Source of the DNA: Methylocystis sp. KS32
Lineage (GTDB): Bacteria > Pseudomonadota > Alphaproteobacteria > Rhizobiales > Beijerinckiaceae
DNA: 64,000 nucleotides
Reading direction: 5' to 3'
Assembly (NCBI GenBank): GCA_002862095.1
Contig: PHSQ01000004.1
Span: forward strand, 244,261 to 308,260
Shown here: piece by piece, positions 38,430-47,059 of the stretch
How the letters are laid out: the number at the start of each line of letters is the position of its first letter
Position numbering within the stretch: position 1 is the first letter of the stretch
Made by a program: the position numbers and the translations under genes
Notes under the pieces: generated by a model
What the model was told of the DNA's origin: nothing
Databases searched by the model: none
The model's input: only the letters and a program-made list of their open reading frames with translations

Positions 38430-38449
38430 ATATAAATAATTACAATACT

Positions 38450-39763
38450 TTAAGAGGCGTCGTCGCGTTGCTTGCGCAATCGCTCCCAATAGTCCAGCCG
38501 CTTGCCGATTTCCCGCTCGAATCCCCGTTCGACCGGCTTGTAGAGTTTTCTCCGGCCCAACGATTCGGGCCAGTAGTTTTGTCCCGAAAAAGCGTCCGGC
38601 GCGTCGTGGTCGTAGTCGTATCCCTCGCCATAGCCTTCATTCCGCATGAGCCGCGTCGGCGCGTTGAGGATGATTTTCGGCGGCATGAGCGAACCATGCT
38701 CCCGCGCCAGTCGCTGCGCCGCCTTATAGGCGACATAGCCGGCGTTGGATTTGGGAGCCGTCGCGACATAGATCACGGCCTGGGCCAGCGCCAGTTCGCC
38801 TTCGGGGCTGCCGAGAAAGTCGTAGGCGTCCTTCGCCGCGTTGGCCACGACGAGCGCCTGCGGGTCGGCCAGACCGATGTCCTCCACCGCCATGCGCACG
38901 ATTCGGCGCGCGAGGAAGAGGGGGGCCTCGCCGGCGTCGAGCATTCGGGCGAGGTAGTAAAGAGCCGCGTCGGGGTCGGAGCCTCGCACGCATTTATGCA
39001 GGGCGCTGATGAGATTGTAGTGGCCTTCCTGGGCCTTGTCGTAGATCGGCGCGCGTCTCTGCACCACATCGGCGAGCTTGCGGCGATCGAAAATCTCGCC
39101 CGGCGCCGCGGCGCGCCACAGTTCTTCGGCGAGAGTTAAGGCGGCGCGGCCGTCGCCATCCGACATCGCGATCAAAGCTTCGCGGGCGTCGGCGTCGAGG
39201 GGCAGCGGTTTGCCTTCCACGCTCTCGGCGCGCGCGAGCAGTTTTCCGATCGCCTCTTCGTCGAGAGACTTGAACACCATCACCCGCGCGCGCGAGAGCA
39301 GGGCCGCGTTCAGCTCGAAAGAGGGGTTCTCCGTGGTCGCGCCGACCAGAGTCACGGAGCCGTCTTCGACGAAGGGGAGAAAGCTATCCTGTTGGGCGCG
39401 GTTGAAGCGATGTATTTCGTCGACGAACAAGAGCGTCCCCTGGCCGGTCGCGCGGCGCGCGCGCGCAGCCTCGAAGGTTTTTTTTAGTTCCGCGACGCCC
39501 GAAAAGATCGCCGAGAGCTGAACGAAGGCATAGGTTGTTTCGTGCGCCAGCAACCGGGCGACCGTGGTCTTGCCGCTGCCCGGCGGTCCCCAGAAGATCA
39601 GGGAGCCGAGCGTGTTGGCGCGCAACAGGCGGGCGAGCGCGCCGTCGGGCCCAAGCAAATGGTCCTGACCGACGACGTCGGCGAGCCGTTGAGGCCGCAT
39701 TCTGTCGGCGAGAGGCCGGGGAGCTTCCTTTTCCAATCCAGCGGCCCCGAAGAGATCGCTCAT
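38450..39763 (-). CDS. rarA: replication-associated recombination protein A (RarA/MgsA)
   Basis: 437 residues. AAA+ clamp-loader-like ATPase with RPLADRMRPQRLADVVGQDHLLG, Walker A GPPGSGKTT, Walker B LFVDEIHRFNRAQQDSFLP, a sensor 1 GATTENPSF, then the C-terminal tetramerisation domain (DPDAALYYLARMLDAGEAPLFLARRIVRMAVEDIGLADP). It acts at stalled replication forks with SSB. It is a stand-alone gene; the 238-nt gap to the ParA-like gene on the other strand (39764-40001) is probably a divergent promoter region. Confidence 0.95.
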   Translation of the reverse strand: MSDLFGAAGLEKEAPRPLADRMRPQRLADVVGQDHLLGPDGALARLLRANTLGSLIFWGPPGSGKTTVARLLAHETTYAFVQLSAIFSGVAELKKTFEAARARRATGQGTLLFVDEIHRFNRAQQDSFLPFVEDGSVTLVGATTENPSFELNAALLSRARVMVFKSLDEEAIGKLLARAESVEGKPLPLDADAREALIAMSDGDGRAALTLAEELWRAAAPGEIFDRRKLADVVQRRAPIYDKAQEGHYNLISALHKCVRGSDPDAALYYLARMLDAGEAPLFLARRIVRMAVEDIGLADPQALVVANAAKDAYDFLGSPEGELALAQAVIYVATAPKSNAGYVAYKAAQRLAREHGSLMPPKIILNAPTRLMRNEGYGEGYDYDHDAPDAFSGQNYWPESLGRRKLYKPVERGFEREIGKRLDYWERLRKQRDDAS

Positions 39764-40001
39764 CGAAAACCTCTCGCCAGCGTCTCCTTTTGCGCCGGAA
39801 GGGTTGGAGGCGGCCCACGGCGGCGGGCGCTCGAGATCGGCATGGTCATGTCCATATTAACCCCGGGTTAACCGATCGGCATTTATTAACACGATCCAGA
39901 CGACGTTGATTTTCATGGGAATCGCTTTCCGCGTCGCAACATGCCTCCGCGTTGGTTCGAGTTGGGCGTAAGACCGATAACTTCAGCTCGGGATCGAGAA
40001 C

Positions 40002-40745
40002 ATGCGCACAATCGCGTTCGTGACGCAAAAGGGCGGCGCCGGCAAAAGCACTCTTGCGAGCAATATTTCCGTCGCCGCGCAACAAGCAGGGGAGCGGGTG
40101 TTCATCATCGATCTCGATCCGCTGCAGTCGCTTGTCAAATGGTCGGAAATGCGCGGCCAGAGCGACATCCCGGTTGAGCATGTTCCGCTAACCAAACTGA
40201 GCAAGGCGCTCGACGCGCTGGAAAAGAAGGGCGTAACCCTCGTGGTGATCGACGCTCCGGGGCAGGATTCCGAGCAGAGCCAGGCCGCCATCCGCGCGGC
40301 CGATCTTTGCATCATTCCCGCGCGTCCCAACGTCTTCGATCTGTGGGCGAGCGAAGCGACCCGAGTGAAGGTTAAGGAAGCGGGCAAGGAATACGCCTTC
40401 CTTCTCAACCAATGTCCGCCCGCCCAGCAGAACGCGCGCGTCGAACAGGGGGCCAAGGCTCTACAGGCCATGGGCGGGCTCCTCGCGCCGCTGGTTTCGG
40501 CTCGCGTCGATTATCAGGAAGCCGCGAGGCAAGGGCTGAGCGTTGGGGAACTCAGTCCCTCGGGCGTCGCCGCCGTGGAGATGCGCGATCTGTGGTCCAG
40601 CGTGAAACGCCGACTGAAAAAACCCTCCACCTCCGCCGCTAGGCCGGCGCAAGGAAAGAGCGCCGCCGACAAGAGCGACGCGACGAAAGCCGCGCCGGCG
40701 AAACACGCGGCCAAGGCGCGGAAAGCTTCCGCCAAGGCGGCGTGA
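40002..40745 (+). CDS. ParA-family ATPase with a basic Lys/Ala-rich tail
   Basis: 247 residues. The deviant Walker A (VTQKGGAGKSTLASN) at the N-terminus marks the ParA/MinD family, with IIDLDPLQSLVKW and VVIDAPGQDSEQ as the further nucleotide motifs. The last 40 residues (after about 205) are almost only Lys, Ala, Ser and Arg, like histone H1-type DNA-binding tails. No parB gene is adjacent, so this is not the chromosomal parAB locus. It may position a protein or cargo on the nucleoid. ATG start. The GreA-like gene converges with a 3-nt gap. Confidence 0.85.
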   Translation: MRTIAFVTQKGGAGKSTLASNISVAAQQAGERVFIIDLDPLQSLVKWSEMRGQSDIPVEHVPLTKLSKALDALEKKGVTLVVIDAPGQDSEQSQAAIRAADLCIIPARPNVFDLWASEATRVKVKEAGKEYAFLLNQCPPAQQNARVEQGAKALQAMGGLLAPLVSARVDYQEAARQGLSVGELSPSGVAAVEMRDLWSSVKRRLKKPSTSAARPAQGKSAADKSDATKAAPAKHAAKARKASAKAA

Positions 40746-40748
40746 CCT

Positions 40749-41213
40749 TCAGCCAATGTCGATGATCTTCGCGTTTTCGTGGATGGCCTCCACGATGTCG
40801 CCGACGCTCTTGCCGAACAAATCCTTGGCGAGAGGCGCGACATGCGGCAGCAGGCCGCGGGCGGGGTCGGCTTCGTCTTCCCCGACGATGCGGAATGAAA
40901 GCTCCTCTCCGTTGGCGAGCTTCAACGTGACGCGATGCCCGAAGCGGACGTGCGACTTGTCGGCTATTGGCTGAACGATTTCCGCGTTTCCGCGCCGCGA
41001 AGTCCAATAGCGCAATTCCCTCTGGGCCAGAGCCAGAGCGTGCAGGTCGTCCGCTTTGGCGGCGCGCTCGATTTCCGCCTGTTGGCGCGCAATTTCGCCT
41101 TCGATTTTTGCAAAGCCATCCGGCGTCACCAGATTGCGGTGCGGGCTAACCGGCCGATCGGCCAAGTCTTCACGCACGATGTCGTCCTGTTCGCGAATGA
41201 AGGCGCTGCTCAT
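40749..41213 (-). CDS. GreA/GreB-family transcription factor-like protein
   Basis: 154 residues. The N-terminal half is a predicted coiled coil (FAKIEGEIARQQAEIERAAKADDLHALALAQRELRYW) and the C-terminal half an FKBP-like GreA_GreB domain (VRFGHRVTLKLANGEELSFRIVGEDEADPARGLLPHVAPLAKDLFGKSVGDIV). Such proteins bind RNA polymerase's secondary channel. The acidic tip residues of true GreA are not obvious here, so it may regulate rather than cleave. It is not the housekeeping greA by context. Confidence 0.85.
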   Translation of the reverse strand: MSSAFIREQDDIVREDLADRPVSPHRNLVTPDGFAKIEGEIARQQAEIERAAKADDLHALALAQRELRYWTSRRGNAEIVQPIADKSHVRFGHRVTLKLANGEELSFRIVGEDEADPARGLLPHVAPLAKDLFGKSVGDIVEAIHENAKIIDIG

Positions 41214-41451
41214 ATTTTTCTCGCTGCTTATTCCCTTTGCCCGCGCCGAATTGCGGCCAGGCGCATATTGGTGAGAATGGGCCTTAAGCCCCGATATCGC
41301 AATATGGGACGAAAGCCAATTTGCAGCGACAAGCTACATGCGGCGCCCGCGCGCCATGCGGGCCAAGATGCGATTTCAATTTGGCGGCGCGTCATTGGCG
41401 CGCTTTCGCTCCTCGGCAAAGCCTAGTAGAAGAACTTTCGATTGGCGGGCG

Positions 41452-41542
41452 TTGGAGCGCTTTCCGTTCGAACGGAAAGAAATCGCTCAAACTCTAAAGG
41501 CCGGAGCGCATCCCGACCGCGAAAGCGTATCAAGTTTTGCGG
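41452..41542. repeat. RIME-like repeat, related to copies A-C
   Basis: Contains GAGCGCTTTCCGTTCGAACGG, AAATCGCTC, and a later CCCGACCGCGAAAGCGTATCA that resembles 60270-60300. It is the typical mosaic intergenic repeat of Hyphomicrobiales. The gap before mch (41214-41615) holds nothing else convincing. Confidence 0.6.
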
Positions 41543-41615
41543 AAGTTGCTTTAGTCGCGCCGGGCGGAAGACGCCTGATTTCAAAAACGAAGGGGCGGAA
41601 GAAGTGAGCGGAGCA

Positions 41616-42581
41616 ATGGATTTCAGCGGACGCGCCACGGCGAGCGTCAATCGTCTCGCGGGTGAGATCGTGGACCGGCTTGTCGCGGGCGCGGATCGCT
41701 ATAGGGTTCTGGTTTCTCGGGGTTCCTGCGGCGAATTGCTGGTCGACGCCGGCGCCAAGGCGGCTGGCGGCCTGGAGGCTGGCCTGTTGCTGACCGAAAT
41801 CTGCATGGGAGGCTTGGGCCGGGTTGCCCTCGCTCACGCGCCGGGCGCCGCGAAATGGCCTTTCTGGCTCACCGTTTCGAGCAACGATCCTGTGGTCGCC
41901 TGCCTCGCCAGCCAATATGCGGGCTGGAGCCTGCAACACGAGAAATTTTTCGCCCTCGGCTCCGGCCCCGGCCGCGCTCAGGCCCGCGTCGAAAAATTAT
42001 TCGAGGAACTGCCCTACAGCGACAAGGCGGAGCGCGTCACCATCGTATTGGAGGGCGATCGTCCGCCGCCGCCGGAGGTGGTGAACAAGGTCGCCAACGC
42101 CGCGAAGGTTGAGCCGAAGAACGTCGCCTTCGTTTACGCGCCGACGCAGAGCCTCGCGGGAAGCGTGCAGGTGGTCGGGCGCGTGCTCGAGGTCGCGCTG
42201 CACAAGGCGCACGAGCTCAAATTCCCGCTCGAAAACATCGTCGATGGAATCGCCACCGCCCCATTGTCGCCGCCGCATCCGGATTTCATTCAGGCGATGG
42301 GCCGCACCAATGACGCGATTATCTACGCGGGCCGCGCCCATCTTTTCGTCAAGGGTCCGGCCGAGGCCGCGCGCGAGCTGGCGAAGAATCTGCCGAGCGG
42401 CAATTCGCGCGATTATGGCCGACCCTTCGCGGATGTTTTCAAGGCTTATAAGGGCGACTTCTACAAAATCGACCCTAGCCTGTTCTCGCCCGCCGAGGCG
42501 ATGGTGACGGCGATCGAGACCGGCGAAACCTTTAGAGGCGGCGCGATCGACGAGAAGCTGCTAGACGCCTCGTTCGGCTGA
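41616..42581 (+). CDS. mch: methenyltetrahydromethanopterin cyclohydrolase
   Basis: 321 residues. It matches Mch of H4MPT-using methylotrophs and archaea: RYRVLVSRGSCGELLVDAG, GLLLTEICMGGLGRVAL, SNDPVVACLASQYAGWSL, AFVYAPTQSLAGSVQVVGRVLEVALHKAHEL and MGRTNDAIIYAGRAHLFVKG. It interconverts methenyl- and formyl-H4MPT in formaldehyde oxidation. ATG 41616 is used; a GTG at 41604 is a possible start. Gene order mch - ATP-grasp - CitG-like - fae is the cluster known in Methylobacterium (mch-orf5-orf7-fae). Confidence 0.95.
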   Translation: MDFSGRATASVNRLAGEIVDRLVAGADRYRVLVSRGSCGELLVDAGAKAAGGLEAGLLLTEICMGGLGRVALAHAPGAAKWPFWLTVSSNDPVVACLASQYAGWSLQHEKFFALGSGPGRAQARVEKLFEELPYSDKAERVTIVLEGDRPPPPEVVNKVANAAKVEPKNVAFVYAPTQSLAGSVQVVGRVLEVALHKAHELKFPLENIVDGIATAPLSPPHPDFIQAMGRTNDAIIYAGRAHLFVKGPAEAARELAKNLPSGNSRDYGRPFADVFKAYKGDFYKIDPSLFSPAEAMVTAIETGETFRGGAIDEKLLDASFG

Positions 42582-42724
42582 CGGCGTTTTCCCTGATTCG
42601 TCGGGGCGCTCGACTGGCGCGGACCGGATTGTCGGGGCCGCGAAGGTTTCGCGAATTCAATAGGGGGTCGCCAGCGCGGCCCTCGTTCCGCCGGGCGCGG
42701 CGCGCCTGGATCAGCTTACCGTGC

Positions 42725-43657
42725 ATGCGGCTGTCCTTGACGTTTTCTCATCATATCCCACGCGTCGCGGTCTTTACCGACAAAATCGACTGGCATGTCG
42801 AGAGCCTGGCGAACGCCTTGAAAAAGGCGGGGGCGCTGCCCGTCGTCGTTCGGCTTTCGGCGTGCAAGATCGACACGACACGGCCCTATGGTCTGGCGAT
42901 ACCAGGCTTTCGCTCTGCGCTTCCGGATGGCGTCATCGTGCGCGCCATAGGCGACGGTTCGCTGGAAATGATCACCATGCGGCTTGGCGTGCTACATGCG
43001 CTCGGCGAACTCGGCGTTCCAGTGATCAATGACGCTCGCGCGATCGAGCGATGCACCGACAAGTCGATGGCGACTTTCTTGCTGCAACGCGCCGGGCTGC
43101 GCACGCCGGAGACTTTCGTCGCCCAGACCAGCGCGCAGGCTCGGGCCGTCGCGCGGCGGGAATTGTCGCGCGGGCCGCTTGTTCTCAAACCTCTTTTCGG
43201 CGCTCAAGGGTGGGGATTGCAGCTCATTCGCGAGGAAGCCGAACTGCCGTCGCCGCAGGAAGCGCGCGGCGTTTATTACCTTCAGCGCTTCGTTCCGCCG
43301 CGAGCGGGAGAGGGGCGCTTCGAGGATATGCGCATACTCGTTTCCGGCGGCGAGATCGTCGCAGCCATGCGCCGCTGTTCCGATCAATGGATCACCAATG
43401 TTCGGCAAGGCGCCAGGCCGGCCGGCGTGGAGCCGAGCGCGCAAGAAAAGGACGCCGCGCTGCGGGCGACCAGGGCCTTGGGCGCATTTTGCGCCGGAGT
43501 CGATTTAATCGCCGGAGAAGACGGCGCGCCCTTGGTGCTCGAGGTCAACAGCATGGCCGGTTGGAGCGGATTACAGCGCGTCACGGGCTTTTCGATCGCC
43601 GGACGGCTGGCCTCGGACGCGCTCGGCGTGATAACGTCGTCACGCGCGCATTTGTGA
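42725..43657 (+). CDS. RimK/MptN-like ATP-grasp ligase ('orf5' of the H4MPT cluster)
   Basis: 310 residues. The ATP-grasp fold resembles RimK and archaeal MptN (tetrahydromethanopterin:glutamate ligase): PVINDARAIERCTDKSMATFLLQRAGLRTPET, GPLVLKPLFGAQGWGLQLI, YLQRFVPP and LVLEVNSMAGWSGLQRVTG with the metal-binding EVN. Because it stands in the mch-fae cluster, a role in methanopterin side-chain completion is the usual inference; its substrate is not known. ATG 42725 was chosen. Its last bases overlap the next gene in GTGA. Confidence 0.85.
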   Translation: MRLSLTFSHHIPRVAVFTDKIDWHVESLANALKKAGALPVVVRLSACKIDTTRPYGLAIPGFRSALPDGVIVRAIGDGSLEMITMRLGVLHALGELGVPVINDARAIERCTDKSMATFLLQRAGLRTPETFVAQTSAQARAVARRELSRGPLVLKPLFGAQGWGLQLIREEAELPSPQEARGVYYLQRFVPPRAGEGRFEDMRILVSGGEIVAAMRRCSDQWITNVRQGARPAGVEPSAQEKDAALRATRALGAFCAGVDLIAGEDGAPLVLEVNSMAGWSGLQRVTGFSIAGRLASDALGVITSSRAHL

Positions 43658-44538
43658 GGCAGGTTCGCTTGACCGGCCCAGAACCACTCAGTCTCGCGCG
43701 GGCGTTCGTCGCCGCGTGCGAAGACGAGCTTAATGCTCCAAAGCCGGGAAATGTCCATGTATTCGCCGGCGGGCACGGCATGGAGGCGCGGGATTTCGTC
43801 GTCAGCGCCCACGCCGCGGCGGCGGCGCTGACGACGCCGGGCGTCGATGTCGGCTCCCGAATCCTCGCGGCGGTCGAAGCGACCTGGGCCCGCGTCGGCC
43901 AAAACACCAATCTCGGCATTGTTTTGTTGTGCGCTCCCATCGCGCACGCCGCCTTGGCCTTTCCTCGATTGGAGTTGCGCGCGGGGGTGAGCAAGACTCT
44001 CGTCGGTTTGACCCGCGCCGACGCCGAACTCGCCTTCAAGGCGATCTCCCGCGCCAATCCCGGCGGACTCGGAGAGGCGCCGCGGCACGATGTGACTAAG
44101 CCGGCTCGCGTGAGCCTCCTCGAAGCGATGCGCGCGGCCAGCGACAGAGACCGCATCGCGTGGCAATACGCCAACGGGTTCGAGGATATTTTCGACCTCG
44201 GCGCGAACGCTCTGGCGGCTTCGCGGCGCGAGGGAGATGAAAGACCCGCGTCCGTCCTTCGCCTCTATCTCGCCTTCCTTTGCGCCTTTCCGGACAGCCA
44301 CATATTGCGCAAATTCGGCGAGCCGGCGGCCTCGAACGTCATGTCGGAAGCTCGAGCTTTTTCCGCGTCGCTCGCGCGGACGAAGGACGCAAGGGCAATC
44401 CATGCCGACGCGCTCCGTTTCGATCAATCACTTAAGGCGAGGGGACTCAATCCGGGAACCAGCGCGGATTTGACCGTCGCGACTCTTTTCGCCGATTATG
44501 TGCGCGGCGTCTTGGCAAACGCTTGCAAAAATGGTTGA
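43654..44538 (+). CDS. CitG-like protein ('orf7' of the H4MPT cluster)
   Basis: 294 residues. It resembles triphosphoribosyl-dephospho-CoA synthase (CitG/MdcB): EDELNAPKPGNVHVFAGGHGMEARDFVVSAHAAAAAL, NTNLGIVLLCAPIAHAAL, GEAPRHDV and FPDSHILRKFG. In methylotrophs the homologue sits between the ATP-grasp gene and fae and is taken to help make methanopterin or methanofuran; this role is inferred from context. GTG 43654 overlaps the ATP-grasp stop by 4 nt; TTG 43669 is an alternative. Confidence 0.85.
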   Translation: MRQVRLTGPEPLSLARAFVAACEDELNAPKPGNVHVFAGGHGMEARDFVVSAHAAAAALTTPGVDVGSRILAAVEATWARVGQNTNLGIVLLCAPIAHAALAFPRLELRAGVSKTLVGLTRADAELAFKAISRANPGGLGEAPRHDVTKPARVSLLEAMRAASDRDRIAWQYANGFEDIFDLGANALAASRREGDERPASVLRLYLAFLCAFPDSHILRKFGEPAASNVMSEARAFSASLARTKDARAIHADALRFDQSLKARGLNPGTSADLTVATLFADYVRGVLANACKNG

Positions 44539-44682
44539 GTCCGCGCCGCGCGAGATGGTCTTGCGTGGAGCGAGGCGGTTCGCTGGGCGTTGGCCCCTTG
44601 CCGCAGCGATAAAAATGGGGGGCGCCCCGAATCCGAAAAAGGGTTCGCGGGACGCACAAAGTTTTCTCGAAAGGAAACGCAG

Positions 44683-45192
44683 ATGGCGAAGATCAACAAG
44701 ATGCTGATTGGCGAGTCGCTGGTCGGCGATGGCAACGAAGTCGCTCACATCGACCTGATCATGGGCCCGCGCGGCAGCGCGGCCGAAATGGCTTTCGCCA
44801 ACGCTCTTGTGAACAACAAGGACGGCTTCACGACGCTTCTCGCGGTCGTCGCGCCGAACCTGCTGGCCAAGCCGAACACGATTCTGTTCAATAAGGTCAC
44901 GATCAAGGGCGCGAAGCAGGCGGTCCAGATGTTCGGCCCGGCCCAGGCCGGCGTCGCCAAGGCGGTCGCGGACTCGGTGGCCGAGGGCGTGATCCCGGCG
45001 GACGAAGCCGACGATCTGTTCATCTGCGTCGGCGTGTTCATTCACTGGGACGCGAGCGACGACGCCAAGATCCAGGATTTCAACTATCAGGCCACCAAGG
45101 AAGCCATCGCTCGCGCCGTCAAGGGCGAGCCGAAGGCCTCGGAAGTCGTCGCCAAGCGCAACGACGCCAAGCATCCCTTCGCCGCCCACTAA
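44683..45192 (+). CDS. fae: formaldehyde-activating enzyme Fae
   Basis: 169 residues, the usual size. The N-terminus ...[16 protein letters not shown] places the catalytic His exactly at position 22, as in the Methylobacterium enzyme. It continues with the conserved [14 protein letters not shown] and [40 protein letters not shown]. It condenses free formaldehyde with H4MPT. An AAAGGAAA ribosome-binding site lies 8 nt upstream. A GGGGAAC/GTTCCCC hairpin follows at 45223. The most direct marker of methylotrophy in the window. Confidence 0.97.
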   Translation: MAKINKMLIGESLVGDGNEVAHIDLIMGPRGSAAEMAFANALVNNKDGFTTLLAVVAPNLLAKPNTILFNKVTIKGAKQAVQMFGPAQAGVAKAVADSVAEGVIPADEADDLFICVGVFIHWDASDDAKIQDFNYQATKEAIARAVKGEPKASEVVAKRNDAKHPFAAH

Positions 45193-45222
45193 GGCTAGGG
45201 CGGGCCAAAAGGCTCTCTAAGC

Positions 45223-45244
45223 GGGGAACTCGCGTGGGTTCCCC
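45223..45244 (+). terminator. hairpin between the two fae genes
   Basis: GGGGAAC-8 nt-GTTCCCC, 31 nt after fae. No T-run, so it could be a weak terminator or an mRNA-stabilising end. The rest of the gap to the second fae (45245-45505) shows no gene. Confidence 0.5.
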
Positions 45245-45505
45245 GTATGATCCAAGACTTGACAGCGCAATCGGGATCGACGCGCCATCGGGACGAAGCG
45301 GCCGCCAGACCACCGACGCCGATCGGAGGAAGTGGTGGCATGGCGAAGCGTTCGTGCTGCAGCAGGGAACGTTCCCGCCCAAATAAAAATAATCGGGGCG
45401 AACCGGCCATTTTGGATCGGGAGACGCCGGAACGGAACAAGGCTCTCGATGGCCGAAGGGGACGGCGCTATCGAGACGCGACAACAGACCGGAAGGGATC
45501 GAAAC

Positions 45506-46072
45506 ATGGGCATTCTGGACACGATTTTAGGGGCGCTTTTTCCGAAGCCGGCCGCTGGCTTCGCTTCGAGCAGCGCCAAGTCGGGCGTGGGCGAGTCGCT
45601 GGTCGGCGAAGGCAATGAGGTTGCGCACATCGACCTGTTGATCGGGCCGCGCGGCAGCGCTGTCGAGAAGGCTTTCGCCAACGGTCTCGTCAACAACAAG
45701 GACGGCTTCACGACCCTTCTCGCCGTTATCGAGCCCAACCTCCTGGTCAAGCCCTACACGATGATGTTCAACAAGGTGACCATCAAGAACGCCAAACAGG
45801 CCGTTCAGATGTTTGGTCCCGCCCAATATGGCGTCGCCAAGGCGGTCGCGGATTCGGTGGCCGAGGGCGTGATCCCGGCGGACAAGGCCGACGACCTCTT
45901 CATCTGCGTCGGCGTGTTTATTCATTGGGACGCGAACGACGATCAGAAGATCCAGGATTTCAACTACGCCGCCACCAAGGAAGCCATCGCCCGCGCGCTC
46001 AAGGGCGACCCCACTGCTCAAACGGTGCTTCAGGCCCGCGCCACGGCGAAGCATCCCTTCGCCGCTCACTGA
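45506..46072 (+). CDS. fae2: second formaldehyde-activating enzyme (Fae paralogue)
   Basis: 188 residues. Very similar to the first Fae from [22 protein letters not shown] on, with the catalytic His kept (H41), but with an extra 20-residue N-terminus ([23 protein letters not shown]) that looks like a short hydrophobic extension rather than a signal peptide. It is a tandem paralogue that probably arose by duplication. The start has a GGAAGGGA ribosome-binding site, so the extension is real. A true intrinsic terminator follows at 46098. Confidence 0.93.
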   Translation: MGILDTILGALFPKPAAGFASSSAKSGVGESLVGEGNEVAHIDLLIGPRGSAVEKAFANGLVNNKDGFTTLLAVIEPNLLVKPYTMMFNKVTIKNAKQAVQMFGPAQYGVAKAVADSVAEGVIPADKADDLFICVGVFIHWDANDDQKIQDFNYAATKEAIARALKGDPTAQTVLQARATAKHPFAAH

Positions 46073-46097
46073 GGTGTTTTTTCGGACCAAGGAAGAG

Positions 46098-46119
46098 GGA
46101 GCCGTTTCGGCTCCTTTTT
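46098..46119 (+). terminator. intrinsic terminator after the second fae gene
   Basis: GGAGCCG-TTT-CGGCTCC followed by TTTTT, 26 nt past the stop. Confidence 0.88.
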
Positions 46120-46177
46120 CGGACCCGTTTCTGTTCTGCTGAGTCACAACGCAGTAATCGGAGCGGTAAAGGGGAAC

Positions 46178-46207
46178 GTCATTGCGAGCGCGAGCCGAAG
46201 CAATGAC
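46178..46207. repeat. REP-type palindrome
   Basis: GTCATTGCGAGC... and GAAGCAATGAC flank a GC centre. It belongs to the GTCATTGCGAGCG class of short extragenic palindromes. Confidence 0.7.
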
Positions 46208-46228
46208 GGAACCTGCGGTCAAACTCGT

Positions 46229-46936
46229 TTATGACGCAATAGAACCGGTCGCCGCGACGCCGTCGAGATCGTGTCGCCCCAATTTTCCGTTATGAAGCGC
46301 CGAGGCCACAAGCGCCCCGCAAATCCCCAAATTCGCCAAAGAATCCAAATCTTCGACCCCCCGTACGCCGCCGGCGGCGAAAATCTCACGATTCCCCGCG
46401 CGAGCTTTAATGCTTTGCAAGGCGTTGTAATCTGGCCCTTGATCGACTCCAACCCGAGCCAGGGTCATGACAATGACCCGTTGCGGCCAGAGTTCGGGAG
46501 AGTTGGGCAAATCCAGCGGCCCCAAAAATTCCTGGCCACGAAAATCCAGCGATAGAATTCCATTAGGCGATCGCAGCGCCGCCGAACTTGCCGCGGGCGC
46601 GATCCGGGCGAGCGTTTCGCTGCCGATCACGGGGAGCACATTCGCCGCGACGCCAACCTCCGATTGCACTCCTGCGTCTCGCCAGAATTTCACCTGAGGG
46701 AAGGTCACGGCGAGGCGCCTCATGATGAGGATGTTCGCCTCACGCCCCTCGATCGCGTCCAGATCGGCGATATAGATCGTCGAAAAAGGGAAAAGTCCAA
46801 GGAAACCCGAAACCACATCTTCCGGCGCGCTGGAACTGCATAAGGGAGAGGCGAGCGGACGATATCGATCCCTTTGTCCGGCGAAGGCGCGCACGACTTC
46901 TCCGCCCATTATGTCGATTACTGGGATTACTTGCAT
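46229..46936 (-). CDS. HisA-like TIM-barrel protein of the H4MPT gene neighbourhood
   Basis: 235 residues. Half-barrel repeats like HisA/HisF: IPVIDIMGGEVVRA (beta-1 with the catalytic-type Asp), YIADLDAIEG, WRDAGV, ILSLDFRGQEF, VIVMTLARVGVDQGPDY and FAAGGVRGVEDL. It lacks the length of true HisA (about 245). HisA-like genes accompany fae/mch clusters in methylotrophs and in archaea, where they are linked by context to methanopterin biosynthesis. A role in histidine synthesis is unlikely. ATG 46936. It converges on the terminator of the second fae gene. Confidence 0.82.
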   Translation of the reverse strand: MQVIPVIDIMGGEVVRAFAGQRDRYRPLASPLCSSSAPEDVVSGFLGLFPFSTIYIADLDAIEGREANILIMRRLAVTFPQVKFWRDAGVQSEVGVAANVLPVIGSETLARIAPAASSAALRSPNGILSLDFRGQEFLGPLDLPNSPELWPQRVIVMTLARVGVDQGPDYNALQSIKARAGNREIFAAGGVRGVEDLDSLANLGICGALVASALHNGKLGRHDLDGVAATGSIAS

Positions 46937-47059
46937 GGCGTTCTGAATTATGGTTTTGACCGCGTGCCGGTTGGCGCGGCGTTTATCTAACCGTTTGAGC
47001 CGACATGCTCCAGCGGGCTTCTTTTTCAGTTGGCGAAGGCGAACCAGGGTCCGGATCAG

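Noticed and set aside
41338-41607. 89-codon ORF before mch
   Set aside because: Overlaps a RIME-like intergenic repeat; no motif; basic composition typical of random GC-rich frames.
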